From assembly GCA_027618475.1 (NCBI GenBank), contig JAQCEJ010000051.1:1-37287 (forward strand): a DNA stretch of 37,287 nucleotides, read 5' to 3'. Source of the DNA: Planctomycetota bacterium. GTDB lineage: Bacteria; Planctomycetota; Planctomycetia; Planctomycetales; Planctomycetaceae. How positions within the stretch are numbered: position 1 is the stretch's first letter; every line of letters starts with the position of its first letter. Below, one piece after another: positions 7,063-15,892 of the stretch. The notes beneath the pieces were generated by a model. That model saw nothing but the letters and a program-made list of their open reading frames with translations. It made no database searches and was not told where the DNA came from. The translations under genes were made by a program, and so were the position numbers.

Positions 7063-8953
7063 AAGTCCCTTTGCCGTGAACGAGTCTTTCGTCGCCGACG
7101 TTGACGAACTTCTGAGCAACACGCGACAGACGTTGCTTGGAATGCGCGGCGACCACGGCCATTGGGAGGGAGAGCTTTCGTCGAGTGCATTGTCGACGGC
7201 AACCGCAGTGATGGCGATCGGAGAGTATTTGAATGCGGGCGAACATTCACACCCGCCGGTTGAACGCGAGTTGTTGCAACGGCTCGTCGATCGCGGATTG
7301 TCCTGGCTTGCCGAAACACAACTCGACGACGGCGGTTGGGGGGATACGGTTCTCAGTATTGCCAACATCAGCACGACGGCGCTAGTATGGGGAGCGTTTT
7401 CTCAGTCGGAGTCTCGGTACCGCGATGTCGTGAGCCGATGTGAAACATGGCTGCAGCGCACCGCCGGTTCGCTCGAATCAAAGCCGCTGGCCGAGGCCAT
7501 TACCCATCGATATGGCAAAGATCGCACGTTTTCGGTACCGATTCTGACGACGCTCGCTATCCGTAATCGATTAGGAGAACCGGCGGCGGCGTGGAAACTT
7601 GTGCCGCAACTGCCGTTTGAACTGGCGGCGTGTCCGCATCAATGGTTCGCGCGACTGAAGTTGCCGGTGGTGAGTTACGCTCTTCCGGCACTGGTCGCTA
7701 TGGGACAGGTCCGGCATGACCGACGCCCTTCGGCGAATCCGCTGTTGCGAATCCTCCGAAATCGCTTGCGACGACGAACGCTCGACGTTCTGACGTCGAT
7801 TCAACCGACCAGCGGCGGCTTTCTTGAAGCGACCCCTCTGACGAGTTTTGTCATGCTGAGTTTGATTCATGCCGGACTGCACGATCACGACGTCGTGAAG
7901 AGAGGATTGGCGTTTCTGATCCGTTCCGCACGCGAGGAGGGAAGCTGGCCGATCGATACGAATCTCTCGACATGGGTGACGACGTTGTCGATCAATGCCC
8001 TTTGTGCGAGAGGAACCATCGAAAACGAACTGAACACCGCTGAGACGTCGCAAATATTGAACTGGTTGACGGGACAGCAGTACCAGGTGGAGCACCCTTA
8101 TACTCATGCGGCTCCCGGTGCCTGGGCGTGGACTGACTTAACCGGAGGCGTTCCCGATGCCGACGATACGCCTGGTGCGTTGTTGGCTTTGTATCATCTC
8201 GCCGGACCGAACGACTCGACCACGAAAGCGGCGGCGGCCGGGATCACGTGGTTACTCGATGTTCAGAACAGCGATGGGGGCATCCCGACGTTTTGCAAAG
8301 GCTGGGGCACCCTCCCCTTCGACCGCAGCAGCGCCGATTTGACAGCACACGCCCTGCGTGCCTGGAACCGCTGGCACGATCATCTTCCTCGTACTTTGCA
8401 GATCCGTATTCATCATGGCATGGCGGCGGGTTTGAAATTCCTTAAGAAAAAACAACGTCCCGATGGTGCCTGGGCACCTTTGTGGTTTGGCAATCAGTTT
8501 GCTCCTGACGAGGAAAACCTGACATACGGTACCAGTCGAGTCTTGCTCGCACTGACTCGCATCGGCCACGCAAATTCCGAAAGTCCCGATGTGGCAACGG
8601 GACGCCAATGGTTATTCGATACACAAAATGATGACGGGGGATGGGGAGGCGCACCGCAGACCCCCTCTTCCATTGAAGAAACCGCCTTGTCGCTCGAAGC
8701 TCTTGCCGCCGACTCATCTAAGGACTTCACCGAAGCTGAATCAGCGGCGATTCAGCGAGGCATCCGCTGGCTCATCGAACGGACGAACAAGGGTCGAGAA
8801 TTCCCCCCCTCCCCCATTGGTTTCTATTTCGCCAAACTTTGGTACTATGAACAGCTCTACCCCATTGTGTACACACTTGCGGCGGCGGGGCGAATCCGTG
8901 GGTGGCTCGACCAAAAGCAACTGCCTGTGATTACGACGAAAAACGTAATATGA
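7028..8953 (+). CDS. Squalene-hopene cyclase-like class II terpene cyclase
   Basis: This protein has 641 residues, the usual length of squalene-hopene cyclases. The catalytic class II acid motif DxDD is present as DADDT (Asp377, Asp379, Asp380), in nearly the same position as in characterised bacterial enzymes. Several QW-type repeats are visible: QLDDGGWG, QNSDGGIP, QRPDGAWAP and QNDDGGWGG. The C-terminal PIGFYFAKLWYYEQLYP block is also typical of the family. The reaction would be protonation-initiated cyclisation of a polyprene, in the cytosol or at the membrane face. No squalene synthase is nearby and a long-chain prenyl synthetase is, so the substrate may be a polyprenyl compound rather than squalene. 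The ATG at 7028 overlaps the previous gene by 35 bases. A GTG at 7076 would avoid the overlap. Confidence 0.85.
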   Translation: MLCSPWVISPFESPFAVNESFVADVDELLSNTRQTLLGMRGDHGHWEGELSSSALSTATAVMAIGEYLNAGEHSHPPVERELLQRLVDRGLSWLAETQLDDGGWGDTVLSIANISTTALVWGAFSQSESRYRDVVSRCETWLQRTAGSLESKPLAEAITHRYGKDRTFSVPILTTLAIRNRLGEPAAAWKLVPQLPFELAACPHQWFARLKLPVVSYALPALVAMGQVRHDRRPSANPLLRILRNRLRRRTLDVLTSIQPTSGGFLEATPLTSFVMLSLIHAGLHDHDVVKRGLAFLIRSAREEGSWPIDTNLSTWVTTLSINALCARGTIENELNTAETSQILNWLTGQQYQVEHPYTHAAPGAWAWTDLTGGVPDADDTPGALLALYHLAGPNDSTTKAAAAGITWLLDVQNSDGGIPTFCKGWGTLPFDRSSADLTAHALRAWNRWHDHLPRTLQIRIHHGMAAGLKFLKKKQRPDGAWAPLWFGNQFAPDEENLTYGTSRVLLALTRIGHANSESPDVATGRQWLFDTQNDDGGWGGAPQTPSSIEETALSLEALAADSSKDFTEAESAAIQRGIRWLIERTNKGREFPPSPIGFYFAKLWYYEQLYPIVYTLAAAGRIRGWLDQKQLPVITTKNVI

Positions 8954-10098
8954 CGATCTATCTCGACTGCAATGCCACGACGCCGATCGATCCTCGCGTT
9001 CTGGCCGAGGTACACCGGTGTTTCGTCGAAGAAATCGGAAACGCCGGTAGCCCTCACGAATACGGCCTGAGGGCCAAACAGATCGTACACACGGCACGCG
9101 ACCAGATTGCCAGAATCATTGCCGCGAAACGAAACGAGATTATTTTTACAAGCGGTGCGACCGAGGCAAACAATCTGGCGATTCTCGGCCTTTTCGACCA
9201 TGGAGTTGCGTCGGGAAAACGGCATATCGTCAGCACGCAGATTGAGCATAAAGCCGTTCTCGAACCGCTGTCATACATGAAGAATCGCGGTTTTGACGTG
9301 ACGCTCGTTCCTCCCGCATCGAACGGCCGCGTTAATGCTGACGCCATTCTCGACGCCGTTCGGCCCGACACATTGCTCGTATCGATGATGCACGTCAACA
9401 ACGAAACCGGAGTGATTCAACCGGTCGCCGACGTGGCCGAGGGCCTGGCGTCGCCCGATCTCTTTCTGCACATTGACGCGGCTCAGGGGTTCGGCAAAGA
9501 TCTCGATCCGTTACGTCATCCACGCATCGATCTGATGAGCATCAGCAGTCACAAGATCTTTGGTCCCGTGGGAATCGGAGCGTTATTCGTCCGTCGTCGA
9601 CGCGATCGTGACATCCCTCTCACGCCGTTGATGCATGGTGGCGGACAGGAACTCGGACTTCGCCCCGGCACATTGCCGGTCCCCCTCATCAGCGGTTTCG
9701 GGCTCGCGGCAGAGTTATCGGCCGCCGAAGCCGACGCACGCCGCGTCGCGTGTCAGAACATTCGCGAACAGATCATCGCAGGATTATCCCCCTTGCAGCC
9801 GATCTATCACGGCGATGAAGCCGTGTCGCTGCCGCACGTCATTTCGGTTTCATTTTCAGGAATCGACGCCGACGAAGTCATCGAACTGCTGACCGGTGTG
9901 GCAGCGGTTTCTACCGGATCGGCCTGTACTTCGGTCTGCGCAACATCAAGTCATGTCCTTTCGGCCATGGGTGTCGCACAGCCCGAACTCGACGGTGCGG
10001 TTCGCATTTCCTGGAGTCATCGAACCGAGAGCTCGGAACTGCAAACCAGCATCCCGCAGTTTGTCGACCGCCTCTCCCGCATGATGTCGCCGCAGTGA
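8950..10098 (+). CDS. Cysteine desulfurase (NifS/IscS-type)
   Basis: This 383-residue PLP enzyme of the NifS/IscS group releases sulfur from cysteine as a protein persulfide. Visible residues are the cofactor lysine in SSHK (Lys202), the His in EHKAV (His100), Asp176 in HIDAAQ, and the catalytic cysteine in TGSACTS (Cys326). I start it at the ATG at 8950, whose first bases overlap the stop of the cyclase gene (ATGA). An upstream start at 8902 would add 16 residues lacking family resemblance. No IscU/SufU scaffold follows. The position at the end of the operon suggests local sulfur supply, either for the several Fe-S proteins upstream or for a sulfur-containing product or cofactor. The last choice is inference. 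Confidence 0.9.
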   Translation: MTIYLDCNATTPIDPRVLAEVHRCFVEEIGNAGSPHEYGLRAKQIVHTARDQIARIIAAKRNEIIFTSGATEANNLAILGLFDHGVASGKRHIVSTQIEHKAVLEPLSYMKNRGFDVTLVPPASNGRVNADAILDAVRPDTLLVSMMHVNNETGVIQPVADVAEGLASPDLFLHIDAAQGFGKDLDPLRHPRIDLMSISSHKIFGPVGIGALFVRRRRDRDIPLTPLMHGGGQELGLRPGTLPVPLISGFGLAAELSAAEADARRVACQNIREQIIAGLSPLQPIYHGDEAVSLPHVISVSFSGIDADEVIELLTGVAAVSTGSACTSVCATSSHVLSAMGVAQPELDGAVRISWSHRTESSELQTSIPQFVDRLSRMMSPQ

Positions 10099-10159
10099 CT
10101 TCAACCGACACTCGTCTGACCGCGCCGTAGAATAAAATCCCCTTGAATGCCGTCTCGTA

Positions 10160-11950
10160 GTGCCCTATTATGAAACGAGGCGATTCGAACTTCGATTGCG
10201 GACGAGTCCCTCTCTTAATTCGGGCTCACTTTTACACATCTGGCTTCGAATGACTCGATCTCGCAGTTTTTATTGTGCTCGAACGGCGGCAGGGATAACG
10301 GTCCAATCTTCGCACCGATCGCGACTGGCATTTCGCCGTGCTCGGGAACTTCGCGGACAGCCTTTGAATCGCCGCGTGCACATCTGGTTTAGACAGCACC
10401 GCGATGATATTGTCGCGTGTGGCGTCAGTGCACTGGCCCAGGTTGTCTTTCTGCTCTTTCTCGGACTGATCATTTTTCGATTGGGAGATGGCCGAACGAC
10501 GATAAATTCACTTTCAGAGAATGCGATTGATGCGAAGATCGGCGACAACGAAGTGGTGGAGTTTTCGGAACCGATTGCACGGGAATTGAACGAAGCCCGA
10601 AACGATCATGCCGAGTCGAGTGAAATCGAGATCGCCCGTCAGCTCTCTGAACTCATGACCGACGTCGAGACTAAAGTCTCGTTGAATCATATTCCGATGA
10701 CGCAGGCGAAAGTGTCCGACGCAACCAAAGCAAAACAGGATCCCGCGTCAAAGAACACATCGGTTCGGACATCCCGGTCTCGAAACCAGCAGACGGATGA
10801 CGGATCCGAACGTCTCGCGGCACAATTCGCGGCTCGCCATGCCGACGCACGGGGAGCGTTCGTCGAAGCCTACGGCGGCAACGCCAAGAGCGAGGCAGCC
10901 GTCGATGCCGGACTCAAATGGCTGGCAGCCCATCAGAGTTCGAATGGGAGCTGGAGTTTCGACCACACGACGGCGGAGTGCAACGGCTCGTGCGGCGATC
11001 CGGGGATGTTGCACGATTGCCGCATCGGCGCCACAGGGATGGCGTTGCTGGCCTTTCTTGGATCGGGGCGGACGCACCGCGAAGGGGAATATCAAAAAGA
11101 AGTGGGTGAGGCGATCGACTTTCTGCTCGACAACATGAAATGGGACGCCGACGGTAACGGCCTCGATCTCCGCGACGGTTCTATGCCGATGGCGTCGTTC
11201 TACGTGCAAGGCATCGTCAGCATGGCATTGTCGGAAGCCTACGTCATGACCTCCGATCGGCGGTTACTCAAACCGGCACAGGGAGCGATCGATTTCATCG
11301 TCTGGGCGCAAGACCCGCGCGGAGGGGGATGGAGATACCGTCCGCAAATGCCCGGCGATACCTCGGTCGTCGGCTGGCAGGCCATGGCGCTGACCAGCGC
11401 CCGCGTCGCCGGGCTGAAAGTTCCTTCCAAAACGCTAACTCAATCGCTGCAGTTTTTAAAAAGCGTTGAAACCAAGCAAGGGATCGGTTACGGATACACG
11501 AATCGCGTGGCCCGGCCATCCACGACAGCGATCGGATTTCTATGCCGCATGTACCTCGAACCGAACCCTCCCCGAAAGACATTTCAGCGGGGTGCAAAAC
11601 TGCTCGGCAATTTCGGTCCTTCCTATGACGACATGTACTACAACTACTACGCGACGCAGTTCATGCATCATTACGGCGGACCGGAGTGGGACAAGTGGAA
11701 TGCATCGATGCGCGATTGGCTCATCGAAACGCAAGAAACGCGCGGACACGCGGCGGGTAGCTGGAGCCCTCGCGATCTTCATTCCCGTGCCGGAGGGAGA
11801 TTGTACATGACGACGATGGCGATTATGACGCTCGAAGTTTATTATCGCCATCTCCCTCTTTATCAACACGGGACCGAACGCCCGGAACTTCCGGATATCG
11901 AGTACGAACTCGATCGGCTGAGGGAAGCCGAGGCATCCACCGACGAGTAA
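10160..11950 (+). CDS. Membrane-anchored prenyltransferase/squalene-oxidase-repeat protein
   Basis: This protein of up to 596 residues has one transmembrane segment (about 88-107, rich in Val, Leu and Phe). An acidic linker follows (about 110-215), then a squalene-cyclase-type helical repeat region (about 225-560). Repeat cores include SSNGSWSF, DPRGGGWRYRPQ and GIGYGYT. No DxDD motif is seen, so it is probably not a cyclase. Proteins with this plan are frequent in planctomycetes and their function is not known to me. The start is uncertain: GTG at 10160 gives a long basic N-terminus, and the ATG at 10250 (Met31) is an alternative. It lies 61 bases after the cysteine desulfurase and may or may not belong to that operon. 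Confidence 0.75.
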   Translation: MPYYETRRFELRLRTSPSLNSGSLLHIWLRMTRSRSFYCARTAAGITVQSSHRSRLAFRRARELRGQPLNRRVHIWFRQHRDDIVACGVSALAQVVFLLFLGLIIFRLGDGRTTINSLSENAIDAKIGDNEVVEFSEPIARELNEARNDHAESSEIEIARQLSELMTDVETKVSLNHIPMTQAKVSDATKAKQDPASKNTSVRTSRSRNQQTDDGSERLAAQFAARHADARGAFVEAYGGNAKSEAAVDAGLKWLAAHQSSNGSWSFDHTTAECNGSCGDPGMLHDCRIGATGMALLAFLGSGRTHREGEYQKEVGEAIDFLLDNMKWDADGNGLDLRDGSMPMASFYVQGIVSMALSEAYVMTSDRRLLKPAQGAIDFIVWAQDPRGGGWRYRPQMPGDTSVVGWQAMALTSARVAGLKVPSKTLTQSLQFLKSVETKQGIGYGYTNRVARPSTTAIGFLCRMYLEPNPPRKTFQRGAKLLGNFGPSYDDMYYNYYATQFMHHYGGPEWDKWNASMRDWLIETQETRGHAAGSWSPRDLHSRAGGRLYMTTMAIMTLEVYYRHLPLYQHGTERPELPDIEYELDRLREAEASTDE

Positions 11951-12032
11951 TCGGTTTCGGAGGGGATGGGCATCGTGAGTTGAATACGTCAAGAACTCAG
12001 GCACGATTCATTCATTGTGAAGGGCCGGAACG

Positions 12033-13493
12033 ATGACATGCCATCACTCGAATTGTCGATTTCTCGTTTTCACCATCGCCGTGCTGTCTCTGACGGCGAA
12101 ATTGATCGCTGCCGAACCGCCGATGGTTGCGGAGTTTCGAGACGAGACTGGTGATTTCGGTCTCGCCCTGGGAAACGGCGCTGCCTGCTGGGCCGATCTT
12201 GACAACGACGGCTGGTCGGATCTCTGTGCGGGGGGGACGGCGTGGCGGAACGATGCCGGCCAACGTTTCACGAATCTCGCCGATGGTCTTGGGGAAGTTG
12301 TCGCCGCGGATTTCAATAACGACGGGTTTGTCGATCTGTTTTCGTGGTCGACGATGCGCGTGCTCCGCAACATCGACGGAACAGGTTTTGAGGCCCTCGA
12401 ACTTCCTGAACTCCCCGCCTGTGTTTCACGTGGTGCCTGCTGGGGCGACTTCAACACCGATGGTTTCTGCGATCTGTACGTCGCCGGTTATGAAGACTGG
12501 AATAACGGAATTACATACCCCGATTTGATTTTGATGAACCACAATGGCAACGCCTTCAAGCTGACATGGAGCGAGGTTCGCTTTCGCGCTCGTGGCGTTT
12601 CCGCCTGTGATTTTGATGAGGATGGCGACATCGATATTTACGTGTCGAACTACCGCCTTCAGCCGAATGTACTCTGGATCAACGACGGCACCGGCACATT
12701 CACCGACGAGACGGTCAAGTACAATGCCCTGGCAACGTCACCCGGATTTCAAGGAGGACATTCCATCGGAGCGGCCTGGGGAGACTTCGACAACGACGGT
12801 CGATTCGATTTGTTCGCGGGGAATTTTGCTCACGTCGACGGCCGAGGCGATCAGCCGAAATCACGTTTTCTGAGGAATACGGGGGACGCCGAGAATCCCG
12901 CTTTCGAAAATCGTGGCCCCGGGGGAGTCTTTTATCAGGAATCGTATGCCTCTCCCAGCGCCGGAGATTTCGATAACGACGGCGATCTCGACCTGTTCTT
13001 CACCACGGTTTACGAAACGGCATCATTTGGAAGAAAAAATAATCCCGTGTTGTTTCGTAACGATGGCCAATTCGAGTTTACCGATGTGACTGCTGCCGTG
13101 GGGTTGGCCGACCTCGGGGCGACATACCAGAACGCCTGGTCCGATTTCGATCAGGATGGCGATCTCGATCTGGTCACACAAGGAAAACTCTTCGTGAACC
13201 ATTCGCCTTCCGAGCATGGACATTGGCTTGGCGTACGACTCGAAGGGGATGGCAAGCATGTCAGTCGCTCGGCCATCGGCGCACAAATTCGAATTCAAAT
13301 CGGCAATAGAACCATAACGCGGCAGGTCGAAGCTGGAACCGGAGAAGGGAACCAGAATGATCTCACCCTCCACTGCGGACTGGGGCTGCAACCGGGGCAG
13401 GTGGACCTTAAAATCCGCTGGCCGAATGGTAAAAAGCAATCGCTAACGGATGTGAAACTCGACGGGGTGATCACGGCTCGATTCGAACCATAG
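12033..13493 (+). CDS. Secreted FG-GAP/VCBS and ASPIC-UnbV domain protein
   Basis: This 486-residue protein has an N-terminal signal peptide (about 1-26, ending in LIAAEP). At least six calcium-loop repeats of the type DFDNDGDLDL follow, for example DFNNDGFVDLF, DFDEDGDIDIY and DFDQDGDLDLV, as in FG-GAP/VCBS beta-propellers. The last 95 residues (HWLGVRLEG through RWPNGKKQS) match the ASPIC/UnbV domain that commonly ends these proteins. It is expected to be exported and to bind calcium. Such proteins are abundant in planctomycetes, with mostly unknown ligands. The gene stands 82 bases after its upstream neighbour and converges with the methyltransferase gene downstream. Confidence 0.85.
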   Translation: MTCHHSNCRFLVFTIAVLSLTAKLIAAEPPMVAEFRDETGDFGLALGNGAACWADLDNDGWSDLCAGGTAWRNDAGQRFTNLADGLGEVVAADFNNDGFVDLFSWSTMRVLRNIDGTGFEALELPELPACVSRGACWGDFNTDGFCDLYVAGYEDWNNGITYPDLILMNHNGNAFKLTWSEVRFRARGVSACDFDEDGDIDIYVSNYRLQPNVLWINDGTGTFTDETVKYNALATSPGFQGGHSIGAAWGDFDNDGRFDLFAGNFAHVDGRGDQPKSRFLRNTGDAENPAFENRGPGGVFYQESYASPSAGDFDNDGDLDLFFTTVYETASFGRKNNPVLFRNDGQFEFTDVTAAVGLADLGATYQNAWSDFDQDGDLDLVTQGKLFVNHSPSEHGHWLGVRLEGDGKHVSRSAIGAQIRIQIGNRTITRQVEAGTGEGNQNDLTLHCGLGLQPGQVDLKIRWPNGKKQSLTDVKLDGVITARFEP

Positions 13494-13522
13494 CCCTCAT
13501 CGATTTCACCCCCAACAACGCC

Positions 13523-14431
13523 TCACCCGTTTCGCTTCGCGGTGAGAATCGGATACGTTCCCGTCGGTTCAACGGTGCAGTCGGTGCAGCGAAATCCGGC
13601 AGATTCCAGCAGTCCGATCATATGTTCCGCCGAGCGATGTTGGTGCGTCAGGTCGAACACGCGCGTCAAAAACCGGCTGGTATTGAGCGCATCGACCATC
13701 CCGTGCGTGACAAGCACGCCGTTCGGTACCATGATGCTCGCAACCGCCTTCAGCATTGTCAGCAGTTGTTCGTCGTTCAGGTATTCAACGATGCCCACCA
13801 GCTTGGCAATATGAGCCTGAATATCGGGGAGGACATTGGAGATCTGGCGGGCATCTCCGGTTCGAAAATGAACGCATCCCTCCAGACCCAGTTGTTCAGC
13901 GACCGATTCACCAAAATCGCGTGCGTCGTCGTCGAGATCGATCAAATAGGCGGTTACTCGATCGACATCAATGCCGGAATTGACGATCGCACTTTGAATC
14001 TGCACGCCGGGGCCCGATCCGATGCCGACCACGTTGACGGGAATGCCGCGTTCGATTTCTGCAATGGCGCGTGACAGCTTTTGAATCACAATGCGGCAAC
14101 GGTTTCGAGAAGCGATCGACACCGGATTGGTGCGGAGGGCCTGATCGTCGAACCAGTCGACCGGAGGATCATTCCGATAGATGATCTGCATCGACCGCCA
14201 GCCGCCGGGACGCTGGAAGGACTCGGCAAGCAACGGACTCTTGCTGTTTTTCAGAAGCCGTCTTAGCACACCTGCCGGCAAGAGTCGGTTTTTCCACGGG
14301 TTCATCAACGCCGAGACAAACCGTTGCGACGGTGAAATCGTCTCGACATCGAGCGTTGGAATGATCGAGTTGTCGTGGGCACGATCGTCTTTCCGTAAGT
14401 TCGTTCGGGGAATTTGCGTCAGCGTCGGCAT
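13523..14431 (-). CDS. Class I SAM-dependent methyltransferase
   Basis: This 302-residue protein has a Rossmann-type methyltransferase core from about residue 130. Motif I is VVGIGSGPGVQ (134-144). The acidic end of strand 2 is YLIDLDDDA (162-170), and GDAR (192-195) is a typical adenine-side loop. The first 125 residues form a separate N-terminal region, perhaps for substrate recognition. The start at 14431 has a GAGG site 11 bases upstream. It lies 67 bases downstream of the oxygenase gene on the same strand and is probably co-transcribed. Its place next to a lipid-like biosynthetic operon suggests methylation (O-, N- or ester) of that product. The substrate is unknown. Confidence 0.8.
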   Translation of the reverse strand: MPTLTQIPRTNLRKDDRAHDNSIIPTLDVETISPSQRFVSALMNPWKNRLLPAGVLRRLLKNSKSPLLAESFQRPGGWRSMQIIYRNDPPVDWFDDQALRTNPVSIASRNRCRIVIQKLSRAIAEIERGIPVNVVGIGSGPGVQIQSAIVNSGIDVDRVTAYLIDLDDDARDFGESVAEQLGLEGCVHFRTGDARQISNVLPDIQAHIAKLVGIVEYLNDEQLLTMLKAVASIMVPNGVLVTHGMVDALNTSRFLTRVFDLTHQHRSAEHMIGLLESAGFRCTDCTVEPTGTYPILTAKRNG

Positions 14432-14498
14432 CGAACAGGTATCCTCAGATCAGGAGGTGTGAAAATCGCGAGACCATTATTGCGGTTCAGATTCCAGC

Positions 14499-15458
14499 TC
14501 ATCCCATGGCGACGAGAATCTTGCGCGGACCTTCGAACGGCATGCGGCCGTGTGCGACCATGAAGTTATCCAGCAACAGAAAGTCCCCTTGTCGCCAGGG
14601 AGAAATCACCGAGTTGTCCCACATCACCTGGCGTACTTGATCGAGATCGTCATCGTCGATCGGAGAACCGTCGCCGTAAAATGCATGCGTCGGCAAGCCG
14701 TCGATACCGCAACGGCGGATGAGCTGTTCGCGATGACGCTGGTCGACGTTGGTCACGTGCCAGAGATTCGCCTGATTGAACCAGATACGGTCGCCCGTAA
14801 GGGGATGGTCGATCACACCGGGACGGTTCGCGCTCGTTCGCAGGCTACCATCGTTCAACCATTCGAAGTCGATGTCGTTTTGAGTGAGATACGACTCGAC
14901 CACGTTACGGTCGTCGGTTTCAAAGTGATCCATCCACGATTTTCCGAGGCCGTTTTTGTCGCCATGCATGTTTTTTACGTAGCGAACCCCTTTGGTTTCA
15001 AACGCCTCTCGAATAGAAGCGGGCACATGGTGATAGATCGCACGGCAGTCGACGATCGGGGTTTCTCCTCCCTGTGTCGGTTCTACCAGGCAGAAAAACG
15101 CGATTCGCGGGGGAGGCGACTTTGCATACGACAATTCGTTGTGCAACGTAATGCTGTAACGGTCCGGGTGTTCGGTAGATGTGTAGACGTTGTCGGCAAC
15201 CTTGCTGCGCGGCGACTGACCTTTGACATACGGCTTCAGGCTCGATATCGATGCCTGTGCTGCGGCTTGAAAGGCTTCGGGACTGGTCAATGCATATCCG
15301 CGAAACAAAATGCCGCCATGCTCGGCCAGCATCTCGGCAATCCAACTCTCGCGCGTTTTCAGTTGCTCACACAGTGCCTCGACCGAATTGTCGGCATCGG
15401 ATTCATGAAGCAAAGGTAACGTACTGATTTCGCGGGAGTGAAGAGACGCAATGGCCAT
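14499..15458 (-). CDS. TauD/TfdA (SyrP-like) Fe(II)/2-oxoglutarate oxygenase
   Basis: This 319-residue protein of the TauD/TfdA superfamily has the iron-binding facial triad: His106 and Glu108 in TLHNELS, and His303 in MVAHGRMPF. Arg312 (GPRKIL) is positioned to bind 2-oxoglutarate. The HNE form of the motif and the overall layout are closest to the SyrP-type subgroup, which often acts on carrier-tethered substrates. The ATG at 15458 has an AAGGA five bases upstream. It is divergent from an acyl-AMP ligase/ACP operon, so hydroxylation, desaturation or another oxidation of an ACP-bound acyl or amino acid intermediate is a reasonable guess. A general scavenging role, as in taurine catabolism, is less likely here. 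Confidence 0.85.
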   Translation of the reverse strand: MAIASLHSREISTLPLLHESDADNSVEALCEQLKTRESWIAEMLAEHGGILFRGYALTSPEAFQAAAQASISSLKPYVKGQSPRSKVADNVYTSTEHPDRYSITLHNELSYAKSPPPRIAFFCLVEPTQGGETPIVDCRAIYHHVPASIREAFETKGVRYVKNMHGDKNGLGKSWMDHFETDDRNVVESYLTQNDIDFEWLNDGSLRTSANRPGVIDHPLTGDRIWFNQANLWHVTNVDQRHREQLIRRCGIDGLPTHAFYGDGSPIDDDDLDQVRQVMWDNSVISPWRQGDFLLLDNFMVAHGRMPFEGPRKILVAMG

Positions 15459-15824
15459 GGCTATCCTTAATGATTATCCCCCGTCGAGGGGTACGAATAA
15501 AATGAACCGTGCGAATATGAATGCGCGCTCATTCGCCGCCGATATCGCCGGATCTCAGTATGGATATCGTCCTGACGATCGAATCAGTTTCACACAGAAT
15601 GCCATTCTTTCTGAATGTCAATCTCGAAGCGATTCCCCCCAAGTCCGGTTGTGAGGCTTAGACAAAGACTCACGGTGACGACGCTTATTTATTAGCGGCA
15701 TCAACTGTAATCGTCCGTTTGAATTCAGTGGATATTTGGTTCGTACCGAAAACACCGTTGCGCAAGGAGTGTTGCACAATGCGATTCGCACACTCAACGA
15801 CGCTCACTGAGGGGCGATGTTTCC
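15459..15824. other. Divergent regulatory region of locus B
   Basis: These 366 bases separate the leftward oxygenase from the rightward acyl-AMP ligase and must hold both promoters. I see no unambiguous -35/-10 pair on the plus strand. The right end holds a small hairpin (15759-15778) and a possible leader reading frame. The rest contains nothing I can name. Confidence 0.5.
15759..15778 (+). promoter_or_regulatory. Hairpin presenting a Shine-Dalgarno sequence in its loop
   Basis: TGCGCAA (15759-15765) can pair with TTGCACA (15772-15778) using one G-U pair. This leaves a GGAGTG loop. The last base of the hairpin touches the ATG at 15779. AAGGAG is an excellent ribosome-binding site at nine bases from that ATG. 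The structure could control translation of the leader frame or simply expose the site. Pairing was judged by eye. Confidence 0.3.
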
Positions 15825-15892
15825 GTGTTTCCACATGCTACCTCCGGAATCGGCTTAATTCTGCTGGAGAATCTCGCCCCCCCTTTCAATAG
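15779..15892 (+). CDS. Possible 37-codon leader ORF overlapping the acyl-AMP ligase start
   Basis: An ATG with a strong AAGGAG site opens a 37-residue frame (MRFAHSTTLTEG...). It ends at TAG 15890-15892, about 65 bases inside the ligase gene and in another frame. The ligase has its own GTG at 15825 with GAGGGG ten bases upstream. The peptide has no recognised motif. It may be a translated regulatory uORF, or the good ribosome-binding site may be chance. Confidence 0.25.
   Translation: MRFAHSTTLTEGRCFRVSTCYLRNRLNSAGESRPPFQ

Noticed and set aside
14550-15419. 289-codon plus-strand frame inside the oxygenase gene
   Set aside because: It is the mirror frame of the TauD/SyrP-type gene, whose iron and 2-oxoglutarate ligands are intact on the minus strand.
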